In this document: positions 1 to 12,455 of the stretch, piece by piece
Position numbering within the stretch: the first letter of the stretch is position 1
How the letters are laid out: each line of letters starts with the position of its first letter
Origin: Nipponacmea schrenckii
Lineage: Eukaryota > Mollusca > Gastropoda > Lottiidae
Direction: 5' to 3'
NCBI GenBank assembly: GCA_030562195.1
Contig: JAUJPP010000003.1
Span: 32,432,602 to 32,496,601 of the forward strand
DNA: 64,000 nucleotides
Notes under the pieces: model-generated
Told to the model about the DNA's origin: nothing
The model's input: the letters and a program-made list of their open reading frames with translations, nothing else
Database searches by the model: none
Translations under genes and position numbers: made by a program

Positions 1-1831
1 AAAAGTCTTTCATCATTGGGATTATTGCCTGGCAAAAGGACATCATGATGTTTTCCTAAAAATCTTTTCCAAACTCACAGACAATGTCTATGCTCAGTTT
101 CAATCTGTATCTGCTGTAAAAGTAGTGTTGGAGTAGGAAATGTAGAAAGCTATGAACTAATAATTGCATCTGTAATTCAATACAAAAACCTTTTCTAGAT
201 AGAACTCTGCAACAAGCTGAAAGTGTAATATTCAAGTATTTGATTGCATCATGAAGTAATATCTTAAAAGAGTTTATTGGTTAAAGAAGACCATTATTAT
301 GCAGCTTGCCTTATAGCTGTAATAACAGGGGTCAGAGTTCACATGCTTGAGATTAATTTGATCCCAGACATTGCTTCCAATTTCAGGATACAGTTAAGTA
401 ACTATAGCAATGATTAATCATCATCTCATATTTTTGTAATCATCTCATTTTGTATATTTTATTTGTAAATATAGTGATATGTATGTTATTGTTCATAGTA
501 CCTCGTTTTTAAAAGCACGTTCTAATATTATTATTATTATTATTTAGTGACCAAAGACTAGACAATGGATGTATTCACATATTACATAATATGAGGCATT
601 TTTATCAACATAATATCAAGTCAAATCTTTTGCATATTAAGTTTGGTTATCTATTACATTTGGCATAATCCGAGAATTTAGAGTTGGTATTAGGAATTAT
701 ATGCGATTTTTTTTCTGATAAAGAAGTTCAGTGATGTTTGGTTTGATATAAAAGAAAAGTTTGTAAAAATGCTTACCATGTAGTCTTAATAAGTAATATT
801 ATCATTTGTAGAAGAGGGTTGGTTAGGGCAATCACAAATTGTTTTAAGAAATCCATTATTTATCCATATAAAATTTTGGGGTACCTAATGTATATTTTAT
901 GTATTTTCTGCTAAAATGGATAAAAAAGGGTTTTCTACACTGCATATGTGTTGCAGGAAAAAGTAAAGCTTCTAAAAGCACCATTCTTATTTTCTGTTTG
1001 CAAATTGTTCCTGTAATTCTTGAAAATCAGAAGCTTTTTTACCAGGTTACAAATTTGATTAATGCAAATAGAAGCAAAAAGAACACATTGATATTCTAGT
1101 AAACCTTTTCTTTAAAATACAAAAAAAAGTCTTTAGTATTTTAAGTTAGCCCATGATTTTTGTCCAAATTTAAAATTTTATTATTTGAAATGTTTCTAAT
1201 TTCCAAACTGATTTTGATTACCATTTCGATGAAGATAAAAAAATACATGTATATTGTGAAAACGTTCTGTAAAAAATAAAATAAATTCATAGTTGTTTGG
1301 TTTTTTCCTGTCACTCGCATCCTTGCTTAGACAACTGCAAAAAACACACTGCTTGCCCACACCAACTACAAATTTACCTGAGATCTCATCATTACAAACA
1401 CATCCAAGAATCAATAAAACTAACAAAATAGAATACATTCTGAATAATTTAATCAATAATCCAAAAATATACATATATAATGCTGCACATTTTATCACAG
1501 AATACAAAAAAATAAATACACTAATAGATACACATCAGGACTGTAAAAACTATATCATTAGTTTCTTTAAATTGTCAATTTAAACTGATGCAGTCAGTGA
1601 TATTTTTTCGCATGATTAAAATAACTGAACACCATTTTATGCTATACCGGTATTTCTTTCTTCTTGGACATTGTCAATGTAAACTGTTGAAATTTTATTT
1701 ACAATAAATGTTTGTATACCATTAAATTATGTTCTGTTATTAAATGTGACCTCTACCTCTAAATGTTGTTTAGGGATTAAAATTCTAGATCAAGGATTAT
1801 CACAAAGTAAGACAAAAGACTGATAAAATGA
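1..1831. other. 3' flank of the MFI homologue; no gene recognised
   Basis: AT-rich sequence downstream of the last MFI exon. Open frames here are short, low in complexity and overlap on both strands, with no recognisable domain. A short (ATT)n run lies near 526-546. The 3' UTR of the upstream gene probably reaches into the right part. Confidence 0.5.
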
Positions 1832-4800
1832 TCACTTGATGACTGATACAGGTGTATTTTGAGACTGGCGTGTTGAATATAATCTAGAACCACCACTAGA
1901 TAAAGTTATTTCATAAGGATCTGAATCGGTATAGACTCTTGTTCTTTCATCTACAATGTAAAAAAAAAAACTTAGTCCAATTATAACAAATTGAAATCCA
2001 TCATCCCACACAATATATACAGGGGTTGTACAAACATGTATTTGTATTGAGTTGATTCAAAAGTTTAATTAGGGAAATGCCATAGATGCCCAAGAGCAAA
2101 TTGACATTGATCTTCTTGTGTATTCCTTCAAACTTAACCAATGATTTGAAAGTGGCTGCACAGGTCAATGCAAGAGTAGAGGTCAAGGACAAGGGCTGTG
2201 TAAGAGTAACTTCCCCTTATGATTAAAAAGAATTCCCATGACTCCAAGATTTAAATGGATGTATACAGGTTTTTCTTTAACAATTAATGACTTGTTTTGT
2301 GGACTTATCTGATTATAAAGTGATTTTGATGTATAGTTGTGACATCAGGTGAGTTCATTTATGACTATACATTAGCCAAATTTGAGTGATTCTAAGATGT
2401 TTATTCCTTTCATACTGTGTAGGCCTACTGTCTATAGTAGCAGTTACCCTTCTAGATCAAAAAACCTATTCATACTTCATAGCAATAAGTCTTTTTCTTA
2501 TCTTCATCAGTGTGTTTTGTGTTTCATTGAAGATTCATATATGACATCACTAACATTATACCATATTGAATTTTAAAGGTATAATAGGTGTTCAAATACA
2601 CTCATCCTACAGCTTATATTTGTGTTTAATATTGACTATTGGTAAAATAAGATGCATCCCATACTTGATGAATTTACAAAAATCGACAATAAAACTAGAT
2701 TCAGAATCTTCAAAAAAAGTGAGCAAGCAACAATTCCATTTAGTTTTGAGAATAAAAGAACCTGGGAAATAAACGCTAAAACATCCTTGCGCAAACGCGC
2801 TATGGCAATCATTCTTCCATGTAATATTGCACATTGTCTGACTATGTTATGGTAATTTCTAGAGTCGAGGTGAAGGGAAGACCCACATGTAAGAGTTACT
2901 TCCATTCATAATTATAATTTGAAAATCCCTTACTGGTTGTTTTAAGCGTTTTATAATTAACTTCTTGATTTTGTGCATTTATCAGATAAAAGAGCGATTT
3001 TGACACCAGGTATGTCTACTGGTGGATATATACTGTTTTTAGTCAAGTTTGATAAAAATTTAAATTTTATGTTTCTTCTAACCGCTATTATCCCTTTAAT
3101 ATTTACCTATTTTATGTTCAGAATGTGCACTGGTAGCTAAATCTTTCCATCCCATCCAATAACTGAAAGAAAACAAAATGGAATTTCTAATTTCTGCATA
3201 TAAATAGTCAAATGAAGGAATTCAGAAACGGATATTGTCATTCATGTTTATCTTTTTTAAGTTCAGAAAGAGAAAAAAAACTTAAATTTGTTTATTCCAT
3301 GTGAGTCCCTAAGTCTCAACCTATGCAAGGACTAAAACCCGAACCCATTAGTATTTTTGCAAGAAATCGTCTTATTTGATAAATAAAAATGACAACAGAG
3401 AAATAAGATTGAAAGTTCTCATCAAAATCTTACTCATCAAAATTAAGACTGGTGGTCCAATCTAACAGTTCATCTACTTCCCATTCTTCTAAAGCGTCTG
3501 TGCCTATATTTTCTACTGTTGCTACCATACCAGCAGCAGCTCCCTCTATCAATCTGATAGTATCTTCATCAGCAGTCTTAGCTTTTAACATTCCTTCTTT
3601 ATACCTAATAAATATATTCATGGTAGAGGTTAGTAAATGAAAAAATAGCTTGCCAGGCAAGGTAATATACGCCCACTGGCAGCATTTATTTCAAATAAAA
3701 ACTTTTCAGTAAGGTTACAATAAGTGGAATGAAATATTCAACCTTCCAACCTATTTTTTTCTAGGGTCTCTAGTTTCATTAAAAACTGTCAAGAATTGTA
3801 CCTAATAACAACTCATTAAATATTTTTCGGTATCTTTATGATTTGCAATAGGGTTCACCCTTAATAATATTTTGATATTTTTAATTCTTAATAAGGCTCA
3901 TTCTTGGTTGATATTAAACAATTTCAGCGAGTTTTGTCAAAAAGGAATTTTTAGAGTGTTCACAAGCCAAAAGTTGAAAGCGTTTTTGAAAACAGGCGCA
4001 ATAACTGACACTAAATAGTTTTCGATTTATCTGATTTTCAATAGGGTTTATCCTTGTGAGAAAACAAATACTAAAGCCAAGTTTCATCAAAATCCATTCA
4101 AAATTGTTCTTTCTAGAGTGTTTACAAGTTAAAGCATTTTCAAAAACAAGGTCAATCACTTGTACTAAATATTTTTCGATTTTCAATAGGGTTCATCCTT
4201 GGGAGACAACAAATAACACAGCCAAGTTACATCAAAATCCATTAAAAATTGTTCTTTCTAGAGTGTTTACAAGCTAAAATTGAACGCGTTTTCAAGAACA
4301 AGGGCTATAACTGACACTAAATATTTCTATTTATTTGATTTATAATAGGGTTCATCCTTGGGTAAAAACAAATACTCAAGCCAAAGTTAATCAAAATCCA
4401 TTAAGAATAGTTCTTTCTAGAATGTTTACAAGCTAAAATTGAATGCGTTTTCAAGAACAAGGGCAGTAACTCATACTAAATTTGATTTTCAATAGGGTTC
4501 ATCCTTGAGTTATAACACACTCTCACACCAAGTTTCATCGAAATCCATCAAGAATTGTTTCATGTAGAGTGTTTACGAGACAAAAATCGAACGCGTTTAA
4601 AAGAACAAGGGCAATAATTCATATTAGATATATTTTGATATTTTTAATTTTCAATTAGGCTCATCCCTTGCGATATCCAACAATTTCAGTGAGTTTTGTC
4701 AACATTGGTCATGAATTGTACCTTCTAGAGTGTTTATTAGCCAAAAAGTTAACCCCGTTTTCAAACACAAGGGCAATAACTGACACTAAATATATTTCGA

Positions 4801-7800
4801 TTTATTTGATTTTCAAAAAAGGTTCATCCTTGGGTAAAAACAAATACTCTAGCCAAGTTTTATCAAAATCCATTAAGAATTGTTCTTTCTAGAGTGTTTA
4901 CAAGCTAAAATTGAACGCGTTTTCAAACACAAGGGCAATAACTGATACTAAATATTTTTTGATTCAACTGAATTTCAATAGGGTTCATCCTTAGGTGATT
5001 ACAATTACTCATGCCAAGTTATGTCAAAATCGCTCAAGAATTGTGACTTGTAGAGTGTTTACAAGGCAAAAATCCAACACATTTTATAGAACAAGGGCAA
5101 TAATTCCTATTAAATATATTTCGATATGTGCTATTTTCAAAAGGGTTCATTCTTGGGTGATACTAAACAATTTCAGCAAGTTTCGTCAAAATCGGTCAAT
5201 AACTGTGCTTTGTAGAGTGTTTAGAAGCTAAAAATTGAACGCGTTTTCAAAAACAAGGGCAATAACTGATATTAATTTTTTTTCGATTTGACTGGTTTCC
5301 AATAGGCTTCATCCTTGGGTGATAACAAATACTCAGGCCAAGTTTCATTAAAATCCATTAAAAATTGTTCTCTCAAGAGTGTTTACAAGCTAAAATTGAA
5401 CGCGTTTTCAAGAACAAGGGCAATAACTCATACTAAATGTTTTTCGATTTCGCTGATTTTCGATAGAGTTTATCCTTGAGTTATAACATACTCTCACACC
5501 AAGTTTCATCAAAATCGGTCAAGAATTGCAGGTTGTAGAGTGTTTACGAGCCATTCAAGAACAAGGGCACGAACTCATACTAATTTTTTTCCGATTTCGC
5601 TGATTTTCAATAGGGTTCATCCTTGCGTGATCATAAACACTCATATTAAGTTTCATCTAAATCCGTCAAGAATTACCCCGTTGTAGAGTGTTTACGAGCA
5701 ATTGTGGACGGACGGACGGACGGACGGACGGACCGACGGACGACGGACCGACGGACGGACGGATGTGGGTGACGACAATATACGCCCCCCATTTCATGTG
5801 GGCGTATGAAAAAATGAAATGGAGTTTTACATCCTATGCTTCTGCACCTAATGGGCTAATGAAAACGGGAAACACCATGCAGTGTGAAATGAGAATTAGC
5901 CTATTCTTTTTGCGATTTCCAAATGTCGAGGGATCTTGAAAATGCACAGTCACACATGGCGGTAGAAGATAGTAAAGAGGTTTTCTACATATTTTATTTG
6001 TAGGCACAGAATAAAGATCAATTGCATCATTCTAATTTCCAGTCTGTGATTCTTGAACTTCCACTAAAAAGAAAGTGATAGGTCGGAGGCACTGGGTCTG
6101 ACCAGATTGCCCAACTAAACAAGTGCCTCTGACCTATCACCTTTTTTATATTCTCATTGATTGCCCCAATATCCTAGTGATCCTAACAGGACGAACCTCA
6201 GGGAGTATCCAACCCTTACATACAGTCGACAGGTATTTGGCCGAACTCCGCATTACACTTCCACTAAAACTAAACAATTTAACCTGACCGCAGATATATG
6301 AAACAAAACTGTGAGAAATGTGATTGGCTACTTACATTTTCTTCATCCAATCAATTTTCTTTTGTTTCTTTCTTTTTTCTATATCTTGTTTTCTCTGAAG
6401 CTAAAAGTATTGAGTATTAATATCATTGTTCCTTCACCTGTACATATTATTCTTATCTTTGATAAATGTTATTATTATCCATAATTTATACAGTTTTACA
6501 GATTGTCTGTGATTTCCACCTTTTTAAATATGAGGTTAATATCTGCTTTTAGATTATGTCATGAGAACTAATATAATTTTAACACATTATTTGCTTGGTT
6601 ACAACATGGAGCTGCATGTCTCTTAATTCATTCTTTATTTTTTACCTTAAACAAAAATGATTATGAAGAGGTTAAATGATCCTTAACCCTTTGAATCCTG
6701 AGTGTAATTTAGATAGAATGTCATATACCCTGAGCTCCCAGCAATATTTCTTTATTTGTACGTTAACATTGTATATATCATATAAGGATGAGCCGGTATA
6801 CCGGCTTCTAGGGTTGAAAGGGTTAAGTACCCAAAAGCCTTATTCTCCAAAACTTCTGATGTTCCAGTCATCTGGTTAGTCAATCACTTAAATCAATTTT
6901 ACATTAGGCTTTATTACCATAATTCTGTATTTCTTAAAATCTGCATTTTATCTTAATTATATTTTGGAGAATAATTGATTGCACAATTGTTTCTGAAAAG
7001 AGTAACTGTAGAAGTGAGAAGCAAACCTTATCATGATGAAATTCATATTTTTTATGAGAAGTTTCCCAGGTAATAGGATCTGACATTATATGATGTATCA
7101 ATCTATCTGATACCAGACGCCATCCATTATTCTCTACCCGTTGATACCAACCACTTTTATCTACAATATAGAAAGAAATTAATTAGAATCTGACATCCAG
7201 TATATGCACTTCATGATGGACGTGTCTATACACCTTCTCTATCTCCATATCCAACTCTCATAGAATCCTTAAGCTTAACTGATACCTTTATCAATAAAAA
7301 CTTAACACTTTCAGCTCCTGATATCTGTCAAATATATGCAGTGCTACTCCTCCAAACGGCACCCTCTATAAACCGACATCCCCTGTAGACCGGCATATTT
7401 GAAAAGTCCAGGCCGAATCACTATATAATACACAAGAGATAAACCCCTCTTAACTGCAATCTGGAATCGAAATCAAGTCCCAAAGTAGTTAATCTATAGT
7501 TAATTGGTCTCTTTAAACCGGCATCTGAATTCGTATTAATTGAAGTTAATCTGTTGACGGATTGATACGGATTAATCACTTATCCAATAAATTACGTTTT
7601 AATGTATTATCACTCCAACGGGTAAACTGGCAACCCCTTCAAACAGGAATTTATCACAGGTCTGACAGCCTGCCATTTTAGAGGGGTTTCGCTGTATACT
7701 CAAAAACAGCACATTTGTACCACCTGAACATGCTGGTATCAAAGTCAGGATCTCCATTTTAGCTAGCAGACACCTCTTTCTCTGAACTACCTTTTGATCT

Positions 7801-10800
7801 ACTTGAAACTTAATGTAATACATGTAAACCAAGCAAGAAGAATTGTTCACATATCGATAAATATGGCAAGACAGCTACAAGCTTGAATTCTGGTAAGTGA
7901 AAATTCCTGTTTTCCTATCATCATATAAAAAAGACATTGCAACATTTAACAATATTATAATACACTTATGTGGTAAATGTATAACAACAGTTCTATGTCT
8001 AATTTTATTTTTAAAGTCAAATATGTTTTTTTTAAATATGTTTATTAAACAAAAATCCGTTCACCTGCGTTGTTTGGTAGTTGGGTCTGCCTAGCTTTAT
8101 TATTTTGATCAAAAGCCATGCGATGTTTGGAGGAAGCTTTAGTATAATCTTTAGGACTATTAGCACACATATCAATTATTGGCCTGTGAGTAAATATTTT
8201 GTAGTATATATTTGGTGGGAATCTGTCCTATAAAACAAATTAAAAACAATATTTCAATTTAAAGTATTTTCAATACCAGCACTGGTTTACCAGCCACAAA
8301 AGGACAGAATTATACCAGAGTGGCTAGTACAGTGACGTCATCATACAGTTTGAGTTGAATTTCTTGGAGGGTATATGTTTTATTTTATTTATTTCAAAGG
8401 GTACAAACATAAATACCAAAACTAATGACAAATTGAGCAATAACTTATACCTAGATTAAATCCACAAATTAAACATCTTGCACTAAACAGTGACAATATG
8501 ATATTTGCATATTACATCTTGGGAAATGCTTGATCCAAAGTTGTCGGGTCAGCCAACAGCAATTTACAAATTCTTATCATTTGAAGTGTTTTGAAATCCT
8601 TTGATTTTGATTTCATTACTTACCCCAGCTAATCTAAATCTGACATGAACTCCAGTAGCAGGATCTAATAGTTTAGATTCATTAGGATTTATACACCTTA
8701 ACATCATAGATGGATCACCTTGTGTTTTAAAATTTATCAAATCTCGATAATATTTAAAGACTTGTACATCCTACAATAGAAGAGAAATCAAATTGAGTTA
8801 AATATATTCTGTATACAGTTCAGGAAGATAAGATAAAATGAGAGACTACTGAGGCTTATTACACCCAGTAGTGTTTGGGCTGTTTTGGTCAGCTTGAATG
8901 AGAAAAGGACAACTCACTGTTTCTATGTCAGTCATATAGTTTTGCATCATTGATTTATCCCAACCTCAAAATGACAATAACTTGCTTTGAGTTCCTAGTG
9001 CGATGGAAGCTGATGATAGTATTTGAGAAGTATGCTGTATTTGATACCTCTGGGAAGGGGGAGTTTCCTAATAGGAAGTAGTAATTTCCACTTGATTCAA
9101 ATTGAGACACATTTGGAAGAGCAGACGCATGCACTTTATACTTTATTTGCAACACAACTGAGTATGTGTGTCATTGATTTGTCATGTCACATAACTATGT
9201 ATATGTGTCATTGATATGTCACGTCATATAACTATGTATAGGTGTCATTGATATGTCACGTCATATAACTATGTATGTGTGTCATTGATATGTCACGTCA
9301 TATAACTATGTATGTGTGTCATTGATATGTCACTTCATATAACTATGTATGTGTGTCATTGATATGTCACCTCATATAGCTTTGTGTGTCATGATATGTC
9401 ACAACTCGTCACATGAATTCATAAGTTGTTATTTCATGATTCATTACATGTGATAGCCGAATTTTATCACATTCAGACCAAAATTTGCCAATTTATGGCC
9501 TAACCAGCATAAAAACAACACAAATCCAAACATCCAGTACTATCAAGCTACAAGAATTCAAAACAAGCTTACAATATGACGTCTCCAAGATCTCTGTATT
9601 TTGGAAGCTGCATCATTTCGAGAGAGTGATATTTTCTCCTTCTGAGCTTTAAGAGCTTGAACATGTTGCCGAAATGCTTCAAACACCACATCCTTCACGT
9701 TTTCAGGTTTTTTCTGTACTACTTTGGTTTTTTTTACAGTCCTAGTCTTTTTCACCCTGATTTTTTCTTTCTTTACTTTAGGTTTCTTAACCTTTATGAT
9801 TTTTTTCTCCATTACTTTGGGAGCGTCTGGTTCTTCTTGTTCTACCTCCACCTCTACTTCAACTTCAACTTCCTCTTCTACTTCTTCCTCTTCTTCATGA
9901 TCTAGAATAGAAGGTAGTTGGTCTAGAGTGGTACAGATAATTCATTTAATGATTGGCAAGAAAAGTTAGATTTTCTATATTTAATATAGTGCTTTTCTAA
10001 ACAATGGCTGATGATCAGCTTACCCTCTTCTTCATCAGTTTCTTCATATTCCTCTTCTTCTTCATATTCTACTTCTTCTTCCACTATCATTTGACTATCA
10101 TTCATTTCTTGGAGCATTCTACGCCACCATTTCTGTATAAATGCTGCACAGAAACCAGCAAACCTAAAAATACACAATGGTACATTCGTGAAGGTATTTA
10201 CTTTTTGAGGACTACATTAACAAAAGTTAATTTACAATCCCGTTAAATTAAGGACTTGAGGGATGGCAACATCCTTCTTTAAATGGAGTTTGATTTACTG
10301 TCATTATAATTGATTTGGATGGGACAATAAATCTGCGTTCCCTGCGTTCTACAAGCTGTTACATTAGAGAGCCCTTGACAGTTGGAGGCTAACGCAGTTA
10401 GCTCATCTTCATGGATTTACAAGGGTAATTCATCAGACAAAAATTGCTCCAGGAACAAAAATCCATTCAAATTTACAGAATTGAAAGAGAACTTGATTTA
10501 ATCAGTTACAGAAATTGAAGCCTCAAAGTGCAAAAAGAAATGAAAATAACTGACTTAAAGATGGTTTCTGATGGCGCTTGTTCTTCTCTCTTCTGTTTAA
10601 CATATTGTTTATATTTCTGCTCTAGTTTTCTTAAACCAAGAGTCTTCTTTCTGACTGGCTACATATTAAAAATATTAATTATCAATTATACACATTTTAC
10701 AAAAAGGGTCAGTTTGCTAAGAGGTCATTGATAAAGGTGTTTCATATTTTTAGTAACACATTTTATTCCTGTCAGTGATGCAGATCAGAGGGTTGGTATG

Positions 10801-12455
10801 GTAAAAGAATCATGGTAACACGCCAAAACAATCAGAAAAAAAAAGCTACAATCTGTTCTAAAAGTATTCTTAATCCTCTTGAAAATCACAAACAACCCTG
10901 GAAATAAAGACTTCATTTTAGTGAGGACATCGCCAATTCATAAACTTATACCTCACCTTTATTCTTTGTCTTGAAGGAACTACAGAAGAAGGCACAGAAA
11001 GAGTAGAAAATGTCTTTCCCACTTCTTCTTCTTCTACATCAGTGTCTCTTAATCTCTTAGCATCTGATATACTATCACTACATAGAGCTACTTTACTCAG
11101 CAAAGGTTCATATACATTATATACATTACATCTGCAATATGTTACATGCCAGTTTCAACAATGAACTATCTTCACCCAAAGTTTGTTTTAACAACTGAAT
11201 CACTCCGCTATGCGCTTCATTTCATCTTGAATAATGACAAATTTTATTTCAACCTAAAAAATATGCTGAGTTTTTAAGTTAAGTTTTTAATTTTTGAGGT
11301 TGAAATAAAAACTGTACACTCGCTAGTGTTAGAAGTGTCATTGACTAAACTTGTTTGTTAGGTCATTTAAATTTTTTTTTTTATTTTTTAACATCACTGA
11401 CCCCTATACTTGAGCGCAGCCTATTTGCTACCGATCATTTTGTCATTACCGGCATATAGGGCCAAATTAACAGCCCTGATCTTAAGTATTAGCCATTGAG
11501 CAAATTCATTTTCTCCTTGAATAATGATCCAGAACGGCTATTGAAAGAATTCTGGCAATGGTCATTGATTTTGTCTGCTTGGGAAATAGTTAAATTACGT
11601 TTTTATTTTATGAACTTTAAAATACATAATAATGATTGAGGCCATGAATACAGACCTGCCCCTATAGCCTCTCCAATGTCTTTGAATCTCAATGGCAGCA
11701 CACAGAAATACTTCATCATTATTTTCTTGATCCTTGATAACTTGCTACACATACAAACAATAAACTTATTTAGCATAGGAAATGGACCATATGACTGGGG
11801 AAATACATCTTGTATTTTGAGTTGCTAGTCACCACAAAATTCTGCACAGAATAAGAGAGCTAACTTTGTCAACATTTTCAATTAACTTTATGTTCTTGCA
11901 ACAAAACTTATACAATCCCCAACTCAAACAAATGCGACCACTTCATAGCTAATTGTAAATATAGAGGTTTTTTGTCTTTATTCTGGAAGATGTAGGTAAT
12001 AAGAAGCCCATGATAGAGTCTTGATAGGATGTCATTTTCAGTAACTATGAAAAGAACTATTTAAAAGCTGAATGGCTGATGCCAAAAGTGTATACCAGTA
12101 CTGACCTTTCTTACTGATGGTTGTAACAGAGCATATTGATGAACAGCTTCTAACTCTCCTTCTGATAAATATGAATAGAAATATTTTATTTCATCAATTT
12201 TACATTATACAATTGACGAAGGAAACTCACCCTCACTCATCTGTGAGACCCCTGTCAATCATGGTATAAGTGAATTTATAGCATGATTTCATTCGTTTAC
12301 GGATTTATAAGCCGCATCCTCTTTAAAGTCTTTTTAAAATTACTCATAAACTCAGGGCAAGTTTTTTTAGCAGCATGGACAAAATAATGTAGCATAGAGA
12401 TCTTACCAGGAAAATCTGAGTTCTGTAAAATTTCTTTTGCAGTGCTATACTTCAT
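1832..12455 (-). CDS. C11orf65/MFI homologue, IQ-motif protein, 14 coding exons (598 aa)
   Basis: Coding exons, in order: 12455-12407, 12161-12106, 11744-11656, 11131-10957, 10658-10555, 10163-10024, 9901-9573, 8770-8624, 8227-8065, 7160-7027, 6400-6336, 3604-3434, 3162-3107, 1950-1832. All junctions keep phase and the sum is 1797 nt. The start is the first Met (MKYSTAKEIL) before a good donor. The C-terminal half (about residues 300-598) follows human MFI/C11orf65: an IQ-type helix (AASKIQRSWRRHI), then INPNESKLLDPATGVHVRFR, PPNIYYKIFTHRPI, SGWYQRVENNGWR, KKIDWMKKM and EEWEVDELLDWTTSLNFD. Human MFI is reported to restrain mitochondrial fission by binding MFF; function here is inferred. The N-terminal ~300 residues are extra relative to human (about 313 aa): two more IQ-like motifs (about 50-65 and 160-175) and Glu-rich (180-230) and Lys-rich (235-285) tracts. 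Introns hold MITEs, SINE pieces and a pearl-like repeat. Gene identity is firm; the last two short exons slightly less so. Confidence 0.93.
2572..3100. mobile_element. MITE-like repeat (TTAAAGGGATAATAGG family), long copy
   Basis: The ends are inverted: TTTTAAAGGTATAATAGGTG on the left and, read from the other strand, ATTAAAGGGATAATAGCGG on the right. The two ends also match copies at 14353-14611 and 23238-23476. It lies in the last intron of the MFI homologue; its right end sits immediately beside the 6-nt splice donor at 3101-3106. Confidence 0.7.
3646..5812 (-). mobile_element. Pearl-like (Helentron-associated) repeat, about 2.17 kb
   Basis: The copy starts with a terminal module (AGCTTGCCAGGCAAGGTAAT at 3648) and runs through about a dozen ~130-170-bp core units. 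Each core unit has a 'ttcatccttgggt...caagtttcatcaaaatcc' phase, a 'gtagagtgtttacaagc' phase and an 'aacaagggcaataactgatactaaatatttttcgattt' phase. It ends in an (ACGG)n tract. Core repeats plus a tetranucleotide tract is the plan described for molluscan pearl elements; assignment to that family is by structure. There is no coding capacity: short ORFs reading through the units are artefacts of the repeat. It lies in an intron of the MFI homologue. A near-mirror copy is at 61098-63235. Confidence 0.85.
5704..5766. repeat. (ACGG)n tetranucleotide tract of the pearl-like element
   Basis: About 60 bp of GGAC/ACGG units, slightly interrupted (a GACC and a GACG unit), directly before the GTGGGTGACGACAATATACG end module. 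Confidence 0.9.
5813..5950 (-). mobile_element. SINE 3' fragment
   Basis: Reversed, this matches the 3' half of the full SINE at 20591-20953: GATCCCTCGACA, then AATCGCAAAAAGAATAGGCT, CACACTGCATGG, CATTAGCCCATTAGGTGCAG and the CATTTCATT-type tail. It abuts the pearl-like element directly. Confidence 0.8.
6068..6147. repeat. Imperfect hairpin (inverted repeat)
   Basis: AAGTGATAGGTCGGAGGCAC near 6073 is mirrored by GTGCCTCTGACCTATCACCT near 6121, with about 30 bp between. It could be a small palindromic MITE; it lies in an MFI intron. Confidence 0.5.
6683..6826. mobile_element. piggyBac-type MITE with TTAA target duplication
   Basis: TTAACCCTTTGAATCCTGAG on the left and GGGTTGAAAGGGTTAA on the right form inverted ends, each bounded by TTAA, as piggyBac insertions are. 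About 136 bp of internal sequence, no coding. In an MFI intron. Confidence 0.65.
7339..7694. mobile_element. Possible pogo/Tigger-type MITE
   Basis: CAGTGCTACTCCTCCAAACG at the left is loosely inverted against GAGGGGTTTCGCTG at the right. Internal copies of 'ctctataaaccgacatc' and 'gtctctttaaaccggcatc' look like pogo/Tigger end motifs. The match is imperfect. Confidence 0.4.
9162..9395. repeat. Minisatellite, 36-bp unit, about 6-7 copies
   Basis: The unit (GTATGTGTGTCATTGATATG followed by TCACGTCATATAACTA) is repeated head to tail with few changes and decays at the right end. It lies in the MFI intron between exons 9901-9573 and 8770-8624. Confidence 0.9.
10310..10400 (+). mobile_element. 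SINE middle fragment
   Basis: TTGGATGGGACAATAAATCT ... TACAAGCTGT ... CCCTTGACAGTTGGA follows the middle of the full SINE at 20591-20953. Both ends are lost. Confidence 0.65.
10768..10815 (+). mobile_element. Short SINE fragment
   Basis: CCTGTCAGTGATGCAGATCA with the following bases resembles CTTGTCAGTGATGCAGGTCG of the full SINE. Only ~45 bp remain. Confidence 0.4.

Noticed and set aside
1196..1583. Overlapping 103-aa and 96-aa ORFs on opposite strands
   Set aside because: No recognisable domain, no splice context linking them to a gene, low-complexity AT-rich sequence.
3914..5231. ORFs of 73-90 aa on both strands
   Set aside because: They are products of pearl-like core units; the same peptides recur in mirror at 61568-62956.
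9657..10246. Plus-strand hydrophobic ORFs (82 and 80 aa, Phe-rich)
   Set aside because: Antisense shadows of the acidic and lysine-rich exons of the MFI homologue.
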